This document shows positions 42,535 through 53,128 of a stretch of DNA of 64,000 bases, piece by piece. This DNA is from Arion vulgaris. Its lineage: Eukaryota; Mollusca; Gastropoda; Stylommatophora; Arionidae. The stretch's first letter is position 1; each line of letters begins with the position of its first letter. Below the pieces are notes generated by a model. The model made no database searches, was not told the origin of the DNA, and worked only from the letters and a program-made list of their open reading frames with translations. The position numbers were made by a program, and so were the translations under genes. The stretch spans positions 9,098,671 through 9,162,670 of the forward strand of contig CM036775.1 in assembly GCA_020796225.1 (NCBI GenBank), read 5' to 3'.

Positions 42535-43101
42535 TTCCTAGCCATGTTATTTTAAGCTGTACAATATCATTATTTATTTGTTATATTCTTTCGTTTAATA
42601 TTTTTTCTTTGTTGTTCAATGAAGGAAAAACAATTGAATATTTTTGAATATGGGTATGTACTCATGTGAGGTTCATATGTACGGTTCCAACTTCACTTCA
42701 ACGGGTCACCCCATAATTGCTCCGTTCCTGTGCAAACGAAAATCACACGAAATGCTAACAACTGTGAAATGTTTTATGTGTGAGCTAATTCCAGAATGAA
42801 ACAGCCGCGTATCGCCACAAAAACAACCTGCACCGCATAAATGCATATGGCCGTCGCTAAAGTGACAACACAAAACTTTTTTATCACTTTAATTGCAATT
42901 CATGTCCAAAGGAACATCAATCACGACAAAATCCAGCTTTCTGCATAACACGCAAAACACTGCGTACGGCAGATTAGTCTGTTCATCATAACAGCTGTCC
43001 GCCATTTTCTGAATACCCACAATCACAACAAATGCATGGTTGACACAGCAAAAACCACTCCATGTAACATTTGTAGCTCACAGCGTTGCTCAAGCACTTA
43101 C

Positions 43102-43276
43102 TCAGTAGCTCGGCAAACGAAACCGGAAAATACCCGACCAAACATGACAGAAATGCGCTAGCAAAGTCGTGTCCAGAAGCAAACAGTCCTGCTGATTCCG
43201 ATCCATTGCTGGCAGATGACCCATGTGAGGTGGGGGTTGACTTGTGTGTTTTATGGGCTATCACGAAGTTACTCAT
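43102..43276 (-). CDS. Candidate 5' coding exon, unrecognised protein
   Basis: Open minus-strand frame starting ATG at 43276: MSNFVIAHKTHKSTPTSHGS, SASNGSESAGLFASGHDFAS, AFLSCLVGYFPVSFAELL. It is followed by a good donor CTGA|GTAAGT (intron starts at 43101). An upstream in-frame ATG lies at 43336. It lies in one of the few stretches with no recognised repeat. No family recognised; spliced structure is inference and no partner exon is identified. Confidence 0.3.
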
Positions 43277-43610
43277 TTTCACTTGTTGCCCTTTCTCAGA
43301 ACCCAGCTCTGATGGATATAGAGCCAATCGCCCCATATAGACTTATCTTTATGTGATTGGAGTCAAAGAGCATGGTCACTCTATATCAATCTTAAATTAT
43401 ATAAAACGTAGAAAGTAGACACTCTGGTCATATTTTCTATCTTTCACCTACTTTCTCTCTTCCCCCCACACACCAACTGGCCTCTGAAGGCAAACATGGC
43501 TACCATCAGATACCTACTCCCTCAATCCCCTCTAGCCTATGAAGGCAAACATGGCTACCATCAAATTAGCTACTTAATGCTAGCGATGAAAACAATTAAT
43601 TTTTTTACAG

Positions 43611-43807
43611 AAATATTCATATCCGGTTCCACAGCGTCAAGCTTCATACACATTATCCCAAATCACGCGAGAAGACAAATCAGATGGGAATACAAATTAT
43701 TGAAGAATAAACTCGATGAAGATTTAGAAGATATAAACTTGCGCCCTCGTCAGCCATCTCTGGGGAATATAACTATTGTAATAGATGAAAGAATAAAGAG
43801 AAGATGA
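43611..43807 (+). CDS. Candidate 3'-terminal exon, unrecognised protein
   Basis: A polypyrimidine-AG acceptor (ttaatttttttacag, ending 43610) precedes a phase-2 frame: IFISGSTASSFIHIIPNHAR, RQIRWEYKLLKNKLDEDLED, INLRPRQPSLGNITIVIDER and a stop at 43805-43807. Lysine/aspartate-rich composition looks protein-like. The open frame also extends upstream to 43496 across a small direct repeat (aaacatggctaccatca). Unrecognised. Confidence 0.3.
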
Positions 43808-43821
43808 AAGAATGTAATGAT

Positions 43822-44308
43822 CTTCTTCTTCTTTGCGTTCGTTCTTTACGACCAATTTTAATCACTCTTTGTGATATGTTTGATCTTTGCCAAGAACGTG
43901 TAAACGTTGCACATTGGTTTGGTAGGTCCCTAAACGCATAGACTAGCCCGTCTGCCCAGCGTGTTCGTAGCGCGTTGGACTACGGGTGACTATCCCTCTG
44001 TGTGTGTGGGTTCAATTCCGTTGGATGGCAGAAAAAGCCACAGATTCCCCAGATTTACGGTGTTCGTGGCACCGAACCGAAGGGTTGCGATGTCCATGGC
44101 ACCGAGCTGAAGAGCTAAAAAGCTCAAGTGCTTCTGGATCGGGCAAAAGAAAAAAAAAAACAAAGAAAACGCATAGACTTCTACACGTTTAGGACACGTG
44201 CATCCGATTTCATCCAAACCTCCATAATCGCCTCTTACGACATGCGTGGCAGGTAAAAGTGGTTCTATTCTTTACACCCCAAATTTGGGCCCCGGTAACC
44301 ACTCGGGC
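43822..44308 (-). mobile_element. Family A element, split by C
   Basis: 12-bp TSD gaatgtaatgat at 43810-43821 and 44309-44320, immediately after the candidate exon. C at 43945-44166 interrupts it. Confidence 0.9.
43945..44166 (+). mobile_element. SINE C inserted in A
   Basis: 222 bp. 13-bp TSD aaacgcatagact at 43932-43944 and 44167-44179. Confidence 0.9.
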
Positions 44309-44555
44309 GAATGTAATGATAATGATGAGGATGATGTAGAACATCATTACAAGCATCACTATCATGTGTCCCGAAAGTAGAACAAGATAACCAAGGTTAC
44401 TGAAGGTCTCTATATTGTCAAGTGATCAAGTTGAAGATCCTGGCACACTGGATATGATTATGGAAAAGACTTCCTCAAAGACCTAAGCAGAACAGAGTAG
44501 GTCATTACATGTCGACTACGCACCGGACACTGCAGACTCAACAAACACTTTTATA

Positions 44556-44814
44556 AAAAAGGAACCGTTTCATACCTGGTGGTATATAGGTCAATACAGT
44601 GTTAGGCCTGTATTTTTCATTGACCGTCGGCACACGATGGGTGATGTGGTCAGCATCACGCCGGCCGCCTTTACTTTCCCAGAGCATGTCTGGTACCCAG
44701 TTGAGGCTGGGTCGACCTGAGAGCCGTCGCGGTCGGGAAAATTTCACGCGCATTGCGGGAGCTGAACCCAGCCTTTAGAAGCGAGTTCACTAACAACTAC
44801 GCTACCGCGGCTCT
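44556..44814 (-). mobile_element. SINE D in LINE zeta
   Basis: 259 bp. A perfect 14-bp TSD caaacacttttata lies at 44542-44555 and 44815-44828. Confidence 0.9.
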
Positions 44815-44994
44815 CAAACACTTTTATAGAATAGGAATAAGTCAAAAAGCTCTCTGCCAGTGTCAGCAGGCAGAACAGACACCGGAGCATATCCTGCAAG
44901 ACTGTCCTCTCTTGGATGAGATGAGAAGCAACATGTGACCACGCCCAGTAGATCTAAAAACTAAGCTTTGAAGAAACCTGACAGATCTGAAGCT

Positions 44995-45251
44995 CGCCCG
45001 AGTGGTTACCGGGGCCCAAATTTGGGGTGTAAAGAATAGAACCACTGTTACCTGCCACGCATGTCGTAAGAGGCGACAAAGGAGGTTTAGCTAAAATCGG
45101 ATGCATGTGTCCTAAACGTGTAGAAGTCTATGCGTTTAGGGGCCTACCAAACCAATGTGCAACGTATACACGTTCTTGGAAAGATCAAACATATCAGAAA
45201 GAGTGATTAAAATTGGTCGTAAAGAACGAACGCAAATAAGAAGATGAAGAA
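44995..45251 (+). mobile_element. Family A element in LINE zeta
   Basis: 257 bp. Flanks gatctgaagct (44984-44994) and gacctgaagct (45252-45262) match at 10 of 11. Confidence 0.9.
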
Positions 45252-45305
45252 GACCTGAAGCTGACTGCCCAGTTTGTGGTCCACAGTAAACTAAACTAAA
45301 TAATA

Positions 45306-45953
45306 TTGGAATGGAAGGGTCACGTGACGTGAGTGGTCTGATTCCCGGAAATTTTCACTAGAATTTAACGGCCTATGAATACAGACGGCTGTGGTAAAAG
45401 AAAATGAAGGTGGGGGATACAATATAAGCAGTAAAAGAATCAATGAAGTACAGAACTAGGTTATCTGGGTCCTCAAAGGTGCTACGAAGTTCGTGCTCTG
45501 CCGCTGAGATCTTCCTGTGTAAGAAAGATATCGGAGTACATATGGTAACTCACCGAAGTGCAATGATGATGTTCCTATCAATCAATCTAACAGAACTAGG
45601 TCACCTAGAATACCAGATATCGAACAACTGTCTTAAGAGACAGACATGCTTCTGGTGTCCACATACACACACACACACACAAACACAATTGCGCGCGCAC
45701 GGAGACAGTAAATAACTACAATTAAGTGCCACGTTGAAAAAATCATATACTTTCGATTAATCGTACTGTTTCTCAGAGTATTATTTCAATCGTAAATACT
45801 ATACGTATAGCTTCGACTAGAATCTAATGAGTGTGTGTGTGTGAGAGAGAGACGGGAGATAAATATTTATGTTGGTCGATTAGATGTTCTACCTTGGGCT
45901 ATTATTCCTAACTTTGATAAGTTTGGTTAAATTTGGCAAGTATGTTTAGTTTG
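45306..45953. other. Mixed fragments
   Basis: 45318-45400 resembles the K 3' end (cacgtgacgtgagtggtctg). 45460-45592 is a 5'-truncated SINE G ending in a CAAT-type tail. A short (AC)n lies at 45663-45683 and GT/GA runs at 45832-45851. Confidence 0.5.
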
Positions 45954-46444
45954 AGAGTCGCGGTAGCTTAGTTTTTTTCCCCCTTTTTTCCCCGATCCAG
46001 AAGCACTTGAGCTTTCAGCTCTTCGGCTCGGTGTCATGGACATCGTAACCCTTCGGTTCGGTGCCACGAACACGTTAATCTGGGGAACCTGTGGCTTTTC
46101 TGCCTGCCAGCGGAATTGAACCCGCACTCACAGAGGGCTAGTCACCCGCAGTCCAACGCGCTACGAACACGCTGGGCATGCGGGCAATAGCGTAGATGTT
46201 AGTGAACTCGCTTCTCAAGGCTGGTGGTCCGGGTTGAACTCCCGCAGTGGGCGTGGAATTTTTCCCGACCGTGACGGCTCTCAGGTCGACCCAGCCTCAA
46301 TTGGGTACCAGACATGCTTTGGGAAAGTAAAGGCGGCCGGCGTGATGCTGACCACATCACCATCGTGTGCCGACGGTCAATGAACGATAAAGCCTAACAC
46401 TCTATTGCCCTCTATATCACAAGGTATGAAAGGGTTTCTAAAAG
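45954..46444 (+). mobile_element. SINE D, split by C in its box A
   Basis: 12-bp TSD atgtttagtttg at 45942-45953 and 46445-46456. C (45972-46187) splits the tRNA-like head. Confidence 0.9.
45972..46187 (-). mobile_element. SINE C inserted in D
   Basis: Minus-strand C. Flanks tagcttag (45964-45971) and tagcgtag (46188-46195) are the duplicated D box A region. Confidence 0.8.
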
Positions 46445-46575
46445 ATGTTTAGTTTGTACACTTGTTCTCAACTTGTACACAAATGTTTATAGTTTGTAGA
46501 CTTGTACACAAATGTTTTAGTTTGACTGTACAAATGTTTATAGTTGTAGACTTGTACACAAATGTTTAGTTGTTC
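46445..46575 (+). repeat. ~26-bp tandem repeat
   Basis: 'gtagacttgtacacaaatgt' recurs about five times with deletions. Confidence 0.8.
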
Positions 46576-46580
46576 TACAT

Positions 46581-46779
46581 CGTCTGCCCAGCGTGTTCGT
46601 AGCGCGTTGGACTACGGGTGACTATCCTCTGTGTGTGCGGGTTCAATTCCGCGGGATGGCAGAAAAGCCACAGATTCCCCAGATTTACGGTGTTTGTTGC
46701 ACCGAACCGAAGGGTTACGATGTCCATGGCACCGAGCCGAAGAGCTGAACAGCTCAAGTGCTTCTGGTCGGGGAAAAAA
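46581..46779 (+). mobile_element. SINE C
   Basis: Starts 'cgtctgcccagcgtgttcg', has complete tRNA-like boxes and body, and an A-rich tail. TSD unclear. Confidence 0.8.
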
Positions 46780-46789
46780 TAAATTACTA

Positions 46790-46985
46790 TCAGTTATATC
46801 AGTTTGCAATACTTATGTATCACAGCGAATCATGGACAATGAACAAACAATCAATAAGATTATAGGAAGCCACAGAGATGTGGATTTACAGAAGAATGCT
46901 GAAAGGTCTATGGACAGCGAAGAAAACTAATGAGGAGGTTTTAAAACAGGCCTGCACACAGACCTAAGAAACGAAACCTGGCCCG
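46790..46985 (+). mobile_element. LINE gamma remnant
   Basis: Reads RIMDNEQTINKIIGSHRDVD and LQKNAERSMDSEEN, matching the minus-strand gamma at 2846-3070. Confidence 0.65.
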
Positions 46986-47084
46986 ATATCACAGAGCTTC
47001 GCGAGAAGCTGTACGGAGGGACGGAGTCCCCAAAAATAACAGTACAATTCATGAAAAATTTGGTTTATCGGTCTAGGCGGGGAT

Positions 47085-47144
47085 GGAAAGAGAGAGAAAA
47101 CTCTTTGCTCTTAATTTCCCTACGAGCTCCAGCGACACACGGGC
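47085..47144 (-). mobile_element. Family B head fragment
   Basis: 'ctacgagctccagcgacaca' and 'cgggcgg' are the B head in minus orientation; the body is missing. Confidence 0.5.
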
Positions 47145-47157
47145 GGTATACATATAT

Positions 47158-47362
47158 TTTTTTTCCCGATCCAGAAGCACCTGAGCTTTTCAGCTCTTCG
47201 GCTCGGTGCCATGGACATCACAACCCTTCGGTTCAGTACCACGAACATCGTAAATCTGGAGAACCTGTGACTTTTCTGCCAGCCCGCGGAATTGAGCCCG
47301 CACTCACAGAGGGCTTGTCACACCGTCGTCCAACGCGCTACGAACACGCTGGGAAGGCGGGT
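47158..47362 (-). mobile_element. SINE C
   Basis: 205 bp. A perfect 13-bp TSD ggtatacatatat lies at 47145-47157 and 47363-47375. Confidence 0.9.
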
Positions 47363-47394
47363 GGTATACATATATAAAAGTGATCAATGTCTTT

Positions 47395-47530
47395 TAAGGC
47401 AGTTGTTATAGAAGACTACTCAGAATCCCACAGACAGAAAACAGAACAAAAAAGTTGATTTGACAAAAGTTGAAACAGAAAAGACGAGGTTGATGAAGAG
47501 GGTAATACGATATGTTGGACATATAAAACA
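47395..47530 (+). mobile_element. LINE alpha-type fragment
   Basis: 'cagttgttatagaagactac' through 'gatatgttggacatataaaa' aligns with the CYRR..GHIK region of alpha. Frame broken. Confidence 0.55.
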
Positions 47531-47534
47531 TGAT

Positions 47535-48165
47535 TCTCTGGAGATCGGAGTTATGTGCTCGCCTCTCGTGCCAAAAGTAACGGGTTCGCTCTCTCGTGAA
47601 GTCATGGGGATATTTTTCAGAGATCCTTGAGTGTTAAATGAGCCCATTCGCCCGAGTGGTTACCGGGGCCCAAATTTGGGGTGTAAAGAATAGAACCACT
47701 GTTACCTGCCACGCATGTCGTAAGAGGCGACTTAGGATGTTTGGCTGAAATCGGATGCATGTGTCCTAAACGTGTAGAAGTCTATGCGTTTAGGGGCCTA
47801 CCAAACCAGTGTGCAACGTATACACGTTCTTGGCAAAGATCAAACCTATCACAAAGAGTGATTAAAATTGGTCGTAAAGAACGAACGCAAAGAAGAAGAA
47901 GAAGAAGAGATCCTTGATATCACTGTAGGTGTTGTCGAGTTTCTAGTCCTTTCGGAGACGGACGATAAAACGTAGGTCCCGTGTTTAATTTGAGCACGTA
48001 AAGAATCCTTGGCAGTTAAAAAATCGATAAGAGCAGACAGGAAAGCCGCTGCCCGTGAAAAATTCATTATAAAATTCATTATAAAAATTTTTAAATAAAA
48101 AATTCTACAAAATTTCTTCACCATCTTCAAAATTTTATCGGGATCCTAGCCGGTGCTACGGAGTT
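47535..48165 (+). mobile_element. SINE G, split by A
   Basis: tRNA-like head (gttatgtgctcgcctctcg; gggttcgctctc) and body to 'ggtgctacggagttcgtgc'. A at 47649-47905 interrupts it. Confidence 0.75.
47649..47905 (+). mobile_element. Family A element with 5' filler
   Basis: TSD agagatccttga at 47619-47630 and 47906-47917. 18 extra bases (47631-47648) separate the left TSD from the A head. Confidence 0.85.
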
Positions 48166-48800
48166 CGTGCATTGCAGATGGATCTACGATGGTATGACAG
48201 GATCACAAACAGGGAATTGTGGGACAGAGCGAGACAATGGTAAGTGGAACAAAAGATAAGTGGTAGAAGGTAGCCATGGATAGGACACACACTGAGGACA
48301 GCATTACCAGACAGGCGCTCCGATGGAACCCCCTAGGTATTAGAGGTAAGGGAAGACACAAGAACACCTAGAGACAGGAGTTGGAGAAGGAATGTAAGAA
48401 AATGGGGGGAGAGTGGAGAGATCTGAAAAAGATAGGCTTGGGTAGGAGGGCTTAGAATGCCTTGGTTGTTGACCTATGTCTTCCTAGTCTCAAAATGTGA
48501 AGAAATTGTTGACCTATGCCTTCCTAGTCTCAAAATGTGAAGAAATTGTTGACCTATGCCTTCCTAGTTTCAAAATGTGAAGAAATTGACCTATGCCTAG
48601 TCTCAATGAAAATGACCTTTCCTAGTCTCAAAATGTGAAGAAATTGTTGACCTATGCCTTCCTAGTCTCAAAATGTGAAGAAATTGTTGACCTATGCCTT
48701 CCTAGTCTCAAAATGTGAAGAAATTGTTGACCTATGCCTTCCTAGTCTCAAAATGTGAAGAAATTGTTGACCTATGCCTTCCTAGTCTCAGAAGGTGAAG
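48165..48800 (+). mobile_element. LINE iota 3' end with 40-bp array
   Basis: Decayed RWYDRITNRELWDRA.., GHTLRTALPDRRSDGTP-like blocks to 48460, then a terminal array. Matches 8793-9238. Confidence 0.7.
48465..48800 (+). repeat. 40-bp array from the LINE iota 3' terminus
   Basis: About eight units 'ttgttgacctatgccttcct' + 'agtctcaaaatgtgaagaaa'; the unit is the end of the LINE ORF and 3' UTR. One unit near 48590-48620 is collapsed. Confidence 0.9.
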
Positions 48801-48900
48801 AAATGTTCCTGTCATTTTTGCCAAGTAAAAGTTCCATTTTGCCCCGACATTTTTGCCAAGTAAAAGTTCAATTTTGCCCCGACATTTTTGTCAAGTAAAT
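48800..48900 (+). repeat. ~37-bp repeat, three units
   Basis: 'catttttgccaagtaaaagt' recurs with 'ccattttgccccga' between. Confidence 0.8.
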
Positions 48901-49305
48901 GTCATGATTTCATTCGCGATTACTTATACGGATACATATACAAGGAAAAGTCGCTTCTGAGTCGACAACAACAAAATTGCTTTGTTTTAAAGTACATGAA
49001 CTTTTTTTTTTACAGAGATAAGTGTAGGCTGTTGACGGCTGATATTCTAGACCTGGTGTTAGTATCGAACTGTTATATCACGATTAATGGTAAACTACCT
49101 GTCTCGATGACGTGGTTTAACATTGACATTTAGCACGTGCTGCCCTTGCTTGTCGATGTGCTCAAAAGCTAATCTGCGCGTGCAGAAAATGCCAGAGTAG
49201 CACAGCGCCACGCCATATGTGCATGATATACGAAAATAAATTGCTTCTGTGCTTGTTAAATAAGTCAGATCAAACATGACTTTCTATAATCATGATCTTC
49301 AACCT

Positions 49306-49308
<3 letters not shown>
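48901..49308. other. No feature recognised
   Basis: Short open frames only; nothing recognised. Confidence 0.4.
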
Positions 49309-49391
<83 letters not shown>

Positions 49392-49581
49392 TGGCGGCTC
49401 GTGGTAATTTTTCTTGGTGGGGCCAGACACAAAATTTCGGAAAAATCATGGGTTTTGAAGTATTTACTATTATTTGTCTATTCGGGAAGTTATTCCCCCC
49501 TTTTCGATTATTGTTGGGCCGGCCCCACTGGCCCTTAATGACAAGCCGCCCCTGTATATATATATATATGTTGTAGATTGA

Positions 49582-49632
<51 letters not shown>
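49309..49632. repeat. (TA)n microsatellite interrupted by MITE I
   Basis: TA runs at 49309-49388, 49555-49569 and 49585-49632. Confidence 0.95.
49389..49554. mobile_element. hAT-like MITE I in TA repeat
   Basis: 166 bp, TIRs CAGTGGCGGCTCGTGG and ACAAGCCGCCCCTG. Flanks tatatata on both sides, consistent with an 8-bp TSD but not diagnostic within a TA run. Confidence 0.85.
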
Positions 49633-49634
<2 letters not shown>

Positions 49635-49799
49635 CACATAATGACTGGCTGGAATCACAGACTTTCATACATACGTTTTCTCAGTGACTCAATGATTATG
49701 TTCAGGAAGATCGAGACTGACTGGGATCGAAGGCAGTAGATGAAGTCTTTGATGAGGTCTAGGTTGACAGGAATCAGTTTGATAGGTATGCCAAACTGC

Positions 49800-50166
49800 A
49801 TAAATCAGTGTGTGGATATATAGAAGAATAGGCAGAATTTCATGGACAGAAAAACAGACAAATAAACAAGTTTTAGGAAAACTAGGCATGAAGAAACAAT
49901 TATTAAGAGAAATAAAATTCAGACAAGTAAAATATTTTGGGCCCATAAAACGACATGACACCATGATAAAATCTTTACTGGATGGGAAAGTTGAGGGGGG
50001 AAGAGCAAGAGGAAGACCGAGAGATAAGTGGAGGGAAACTTTAAGAAATGGACAGGTTACAGTCTGGCAGTGTGCAACAACACCAAAGCGAAAGACAGAG
50101 GATGCTGGAGATTCATTGCAGTCAATATTCGATGTGGAGACGGCACCTGTTGATGATGATGATTGA
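49800..50166 (+). mobile_element. LINE alpha-related C-terminus
   Basis: One of the most intact frames (49810-50166): MWIYRRIGRISWTEKQTNKQ, VKYFGPIKRHDTMIKSLLDG, GGRARGRPRDKWRETLRNGQ. Relic: no RT or endonuclease domain. Confidence 0.8.
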
Positions 50167-50184
50167 TATATATATATATATATA

Positions 50185-50349
50185 CAGTGGCGGCTCGTGA
50201 TAATTTTTGTTGGTGGGGCCAGCCATTTTTTCCCCGGATAAATCATGGTTTTTGGTTGCTATATTTTAATTGATAAAATAATAAATACACGTTATACGTT
50301 ATTTTTGGTGGGGCCCGGCCCACTGGCCCTTAATGACGAGCCGCCACTG
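50185..50349. mobile_element. hAT-like MITE I in TA repeat
   Basis: 165 bp; TIRs CAGTGGCGGCTCGTGA and GACGAGCCGCCACTG. tatatata flanks. Same orientation as 49389. Confidence 0.85.
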
Positions 50350-50695
50350 TATATATATCTAGTCGAACTGGAATGTGTAATTTATTTTTTATTACTTTTG
50401 TGAATAGAGCATTATTAACTAGGTCATGTTTGTGAATGAATTTATCCTCATTAATATTCTATACACATGTGTAGAGGTAGGTTACAGGAATATAGGGACA
50501 ATTGAAGAACTGTCGGTGAAGCGTAGTCACATGTGTAGCGTGTAAGTACAGTCAGTGCGTACACATGTGTAGCGTGTAAGTGCTGATAGGGCGCACACGG
50601 TTTGTATACATGAGAAGTGAATAAATAGAGAATAGGTCATGGGTCATATGAGTGTATGTGCTGTACAGTCCCTGGTACAGTTATTAAAGAACTAA
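50350..50695. other. Unclassified, with a short duplication
   Basis: 'acatgtgtagcgtgtaagt' occurs at about 50530 and 50565. No gene. Confidence 0.45.
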
Positions 50696-50699
50696 AAAG

Positions 50700-50870
50700 T
50701 CCGCCTGACCAGCGTGTTCGTAGCGCGTTGGACGACGGGTGACAAGCCCCTGTGAGTGCGGTTCAACTCCAACGGCTGGCAGATACGCCACAGGTTCTCC
50801 AGGTTTCCGTGTTCGTGGCACCGAGCCGAAAAGCTGAAATCTCAAGTGCTTCTGGATCGGGGGAAAAAAA
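50700..50870 (+). mobile_element. SINE C, internally contracted
   Basis: tRNA-like boxes present (gttcgtagcgcgttgg; ggttcaactcc). Only one of the two internal ~30-bp repeats remains. Confidence 0.75.
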
Positions 50871-51134
50871 GTATGGAATGGGACTGACATGAAAACAAAG
50901 ATAAGACTACTAAGAGCATGCATATTCCCAGTAGCAGCGTATGGGTGTGAAGCATGGGCATTTAACAAGGCGGTGGAAAAACCTATATGTGCTTTTGACT
51001 ATAAGTGTTACAAAAGAGTCCTCTATAATTCATGGACAGAGAAAAAATCAATAAATCCAGAAAGAACTCAATATCAAAGAAAACTGGCTAATGCTACAAA
51101 TAGGAATGAGAAAATTGAGATATGTTGGACATAT

Positions 51135-51623
51135 TCTTCTCCCTCAAACGCTCAATATCGACGCCTTGTTATCCGTTCTTTGTGATGTATATGTGATTTG
51201 AGCCTAAGAGTGTTTGTACTGTGTGCCAGTTATGAGCCTACAATGAGACCAGCACATTCGATTTCTGTGACGTTTTTTACTGTAGCTCAAGCGGTAGTGA
51301 GCTCGATCACGAACCCAAGCGTACCTGGTTCAAACCCCAAGGTGGGCAAGTTTGGAAGCAAATTTGTTTCCGTGGATTTTACAATAGGTAAAATAGACCT
51401 CACCGTTCAGAAAGCAATGGCAAACTACTGAACGTATAAGTGGTACCTAGAAAATCAACCACTCGTTTACTGTGATTGATGGCTACGTCCTTTAGGATAT
51501 GCCACGATTTTCATTTTCAGCTTCTTCAGGCTTCTACCTTAGTCGACTCTTACGACATGCCTTGTAGGTCGCAGTGGTACTATTCTTTGCTTCCTTTGTG
51601 GCCCTGACATCACACGAGCGATT
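51135..51623 (-). mobile_element. Family B element in LINE alpha, split by F
   Basis: Minus-strand B. Flanks ttggacata (51125-51133) / ttggacaaa (51624-51632) are a plausible TSD. F at 51283-51526 interrupts it. Confidence 0.8.
51283..51526 (+). mobile_element. tRNA-derived SINE F
   Basis: Box A 'tgtagctcaagcggtag', box B 'ggttcaaaccc', then 'tttccgtggattttaca', the shared 'aatggcaaactactgaacgt' and 3' end 'gatatgccacgattttcat'. Confidence 0.8.
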
Positions 51624-51860
51624 TTGGACAAATAAAAGACGCGAGGGATGGAGAAGACAATCATGGAAGGGGGCATCCCAGCAAAGAGGAGAAGAGGAAA
51701 GTCAAGAAGAAGATTGATTCAGGATGTAACTGATCGTTTGAACATGACGGCGGCAGGGACGGGACATCTGACCTATGAGAGAGATAAATTCCGGAGGACT
51801 GTTGGGGTGGCAAAGTTCTGCTCATGAAGATGATGATGAGGAGGAAGATGGTTAGACATA

Positions 51861-52224
51861 CAAACACGCATGCTGGACAATAAGTTACGACATTAGCTCA
51901 ACCAGAACGAGATTTTCATTAAACTTTCAGCACGTGCAATGTCTGCAACGTGCTCATTACTGATTGGTTGTTGTAATATCATAAGCCGTGTTTGCTGACG
52001 TTGGTTATCGCATAGAAATTCCACAACTTTCTGCACATAACCGGTTAACCCAATACATTTTTCTTTTAATAAAGCAGTTTTTGTTAATATTTTTCTTCCT
52101 TTTAAAAAGAAATTAAAGGGGTTTGTGCAATTTTTGCAATATTTTGTTTTTCGATAAAGCAGGTAAGTGCACATTTGGGGGATAAATAAAGCGGTTTCTA
52201 TATATATATATTTTTTTTAAAAGA
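51861..52224. other. No feature recognised
   Basis: Includes a minus-strand frame 51893-52174 with no recognised family. Confidence 0.35.
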
Positions 52225-52605
52225 AATAAAGCAGTTTTGTGCACACTTTTTTAATAAAGCAGGTTTGTACACACTTTTTTAATAGGGCAGGTTTGTACAC
52301 ACTTTTTTAAATAAGACAGGTTTGTACACACTTTTTTAATAGGCAGGTTTGTACACACTTTTTTTAATAAGACAGGTTTGTACACACTTTTTTTAATAGG
52401 GCAGGTTTGTACACACTTTTTTTAATAAGACAGGTTTGTACACACTTTTTTAATAGGGCAGGTTTGTACACACTTTTTTTAATAAGACAGGTTTGTACAC
52501 ACTTTTTTTTTTAATAAGACAGGTTTGTACACACTTTTTTTAATAAGACAGGTTTGTACACACTTTTTTTAAAGAAAAAGGCAGGTCTGTGCACACTTTT
52601 TTTCT
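52225..52605 (+). repeat. ~30-bp tandem repeat (about 12 units)
   Basis: 'caggtttgtacacactttt' followed by 'tttaataaga' or 'ttaataggg'. Two alternating variants (aagacagg and agggcagg). Confidence 0.9.
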
Positions 52606-52688
52606 TCATGAAGTTCTGATATCCCAACACAACATCCATGCACTTATTATCACACCTTAGTTGATATAACAGACAGAATAATAGGGAG

Positions 52689-52938
52689 GGTAGCGTCTGT
52701 GGCTTAGGGCATAGTGACTCGGTCTATTAACCCCGGCGTTCTGAGTTCGAATCACGATGCGGACAGTTTGGTTGCAAATTGTTTCGCGTGGATTTTTAAA
52801 AAGGACGATGGCACCACCTGTTCAGAAAGCAATGGCAAACTACTGAACGTAATAATGTCTAGAAAAATCACAAACAGAGTTAAAAAGGTGTGGGTTGATT
52901 TGCTAAGCCCTGTAAAGGATATGCAATTAGCAAAAAAA
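52689..52938 (+). mobile_element. tRNA-derived SINE E, full length
   Basis: 250 bp. 'tagcgtctgtggcttaggg' (box A region), box B 'gagttcgaatc', core 'aatggcaaactactgaacgt'. Flanks aataatagggag (52677-52688) and aataacagggac (52939-52950) match at 10 of 12. Confidence 0.85.
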
Positions 52939-53007
52939 AATAACAGGGACAGGCTGGTAAGGAAAGACTAGTCTTTGTTCACTAAGGATTGCAGTCTTAC
53001 TCTAGTG

Positions 53008-53104
53008 CCTCTGTGGCGTAGAGATTAGATGCTTGACTCTTTCTACGCCCTATTGAAGGTTCGATGCCTAGAAAGAGGCGAGTATCTAACCGCTACGCCC
53101 TATT
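53008..53104. repeat. Inverted pair of tRNA-like heads
   Basis: 'ctgtggcgtagagattagat' forward and 'atctaaccgctacgccc' inverted, joined near 'gatgcctagaaagaggcg'. The head type is that of SINE G. Confidence 0.6.
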
Positions 53105-53128
53105 TCTCACGACACCCATTGTCTAGCC

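Larger units (their letters stand above)
44440..45305 (+). mobile_element. LINE zeta 3' end hosting D and A
   Basis: Reads KDFLKDLSRTE..VITCRLRTGHCRLNKHFY, RIGISQKALCQCQQAEQTPE, HILQDCPLLDEMRSNM, NLTDLKLTAQFVVHSKL once insertions are removed. The CxC..H..DCPL arrangement is a zinc-finger-like LINE C-terminus. Stops are present. Confidence 0.8.
50888..51860 (+). mobile_element. LINE alpha relic split by B (itself split by F)
   Basis: 5' piece 50888-51134 reads IRLLRACIFPVAAYGCEAWA, FNKAVEKPICAFDYKCYKRV. 3' piece 51624-51860 reads REGWRRQSWKG-like and VTDRLNMTAAGTGHLTYERD. The YGCE.W block is the start of the post-RT region. Confidence 0.8.

Noticed and set aside
49309..49632. Cruciform origin in the TA run
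   Set aside because: TA microsatellite with a MITE explains it; no origin-specific sequence.
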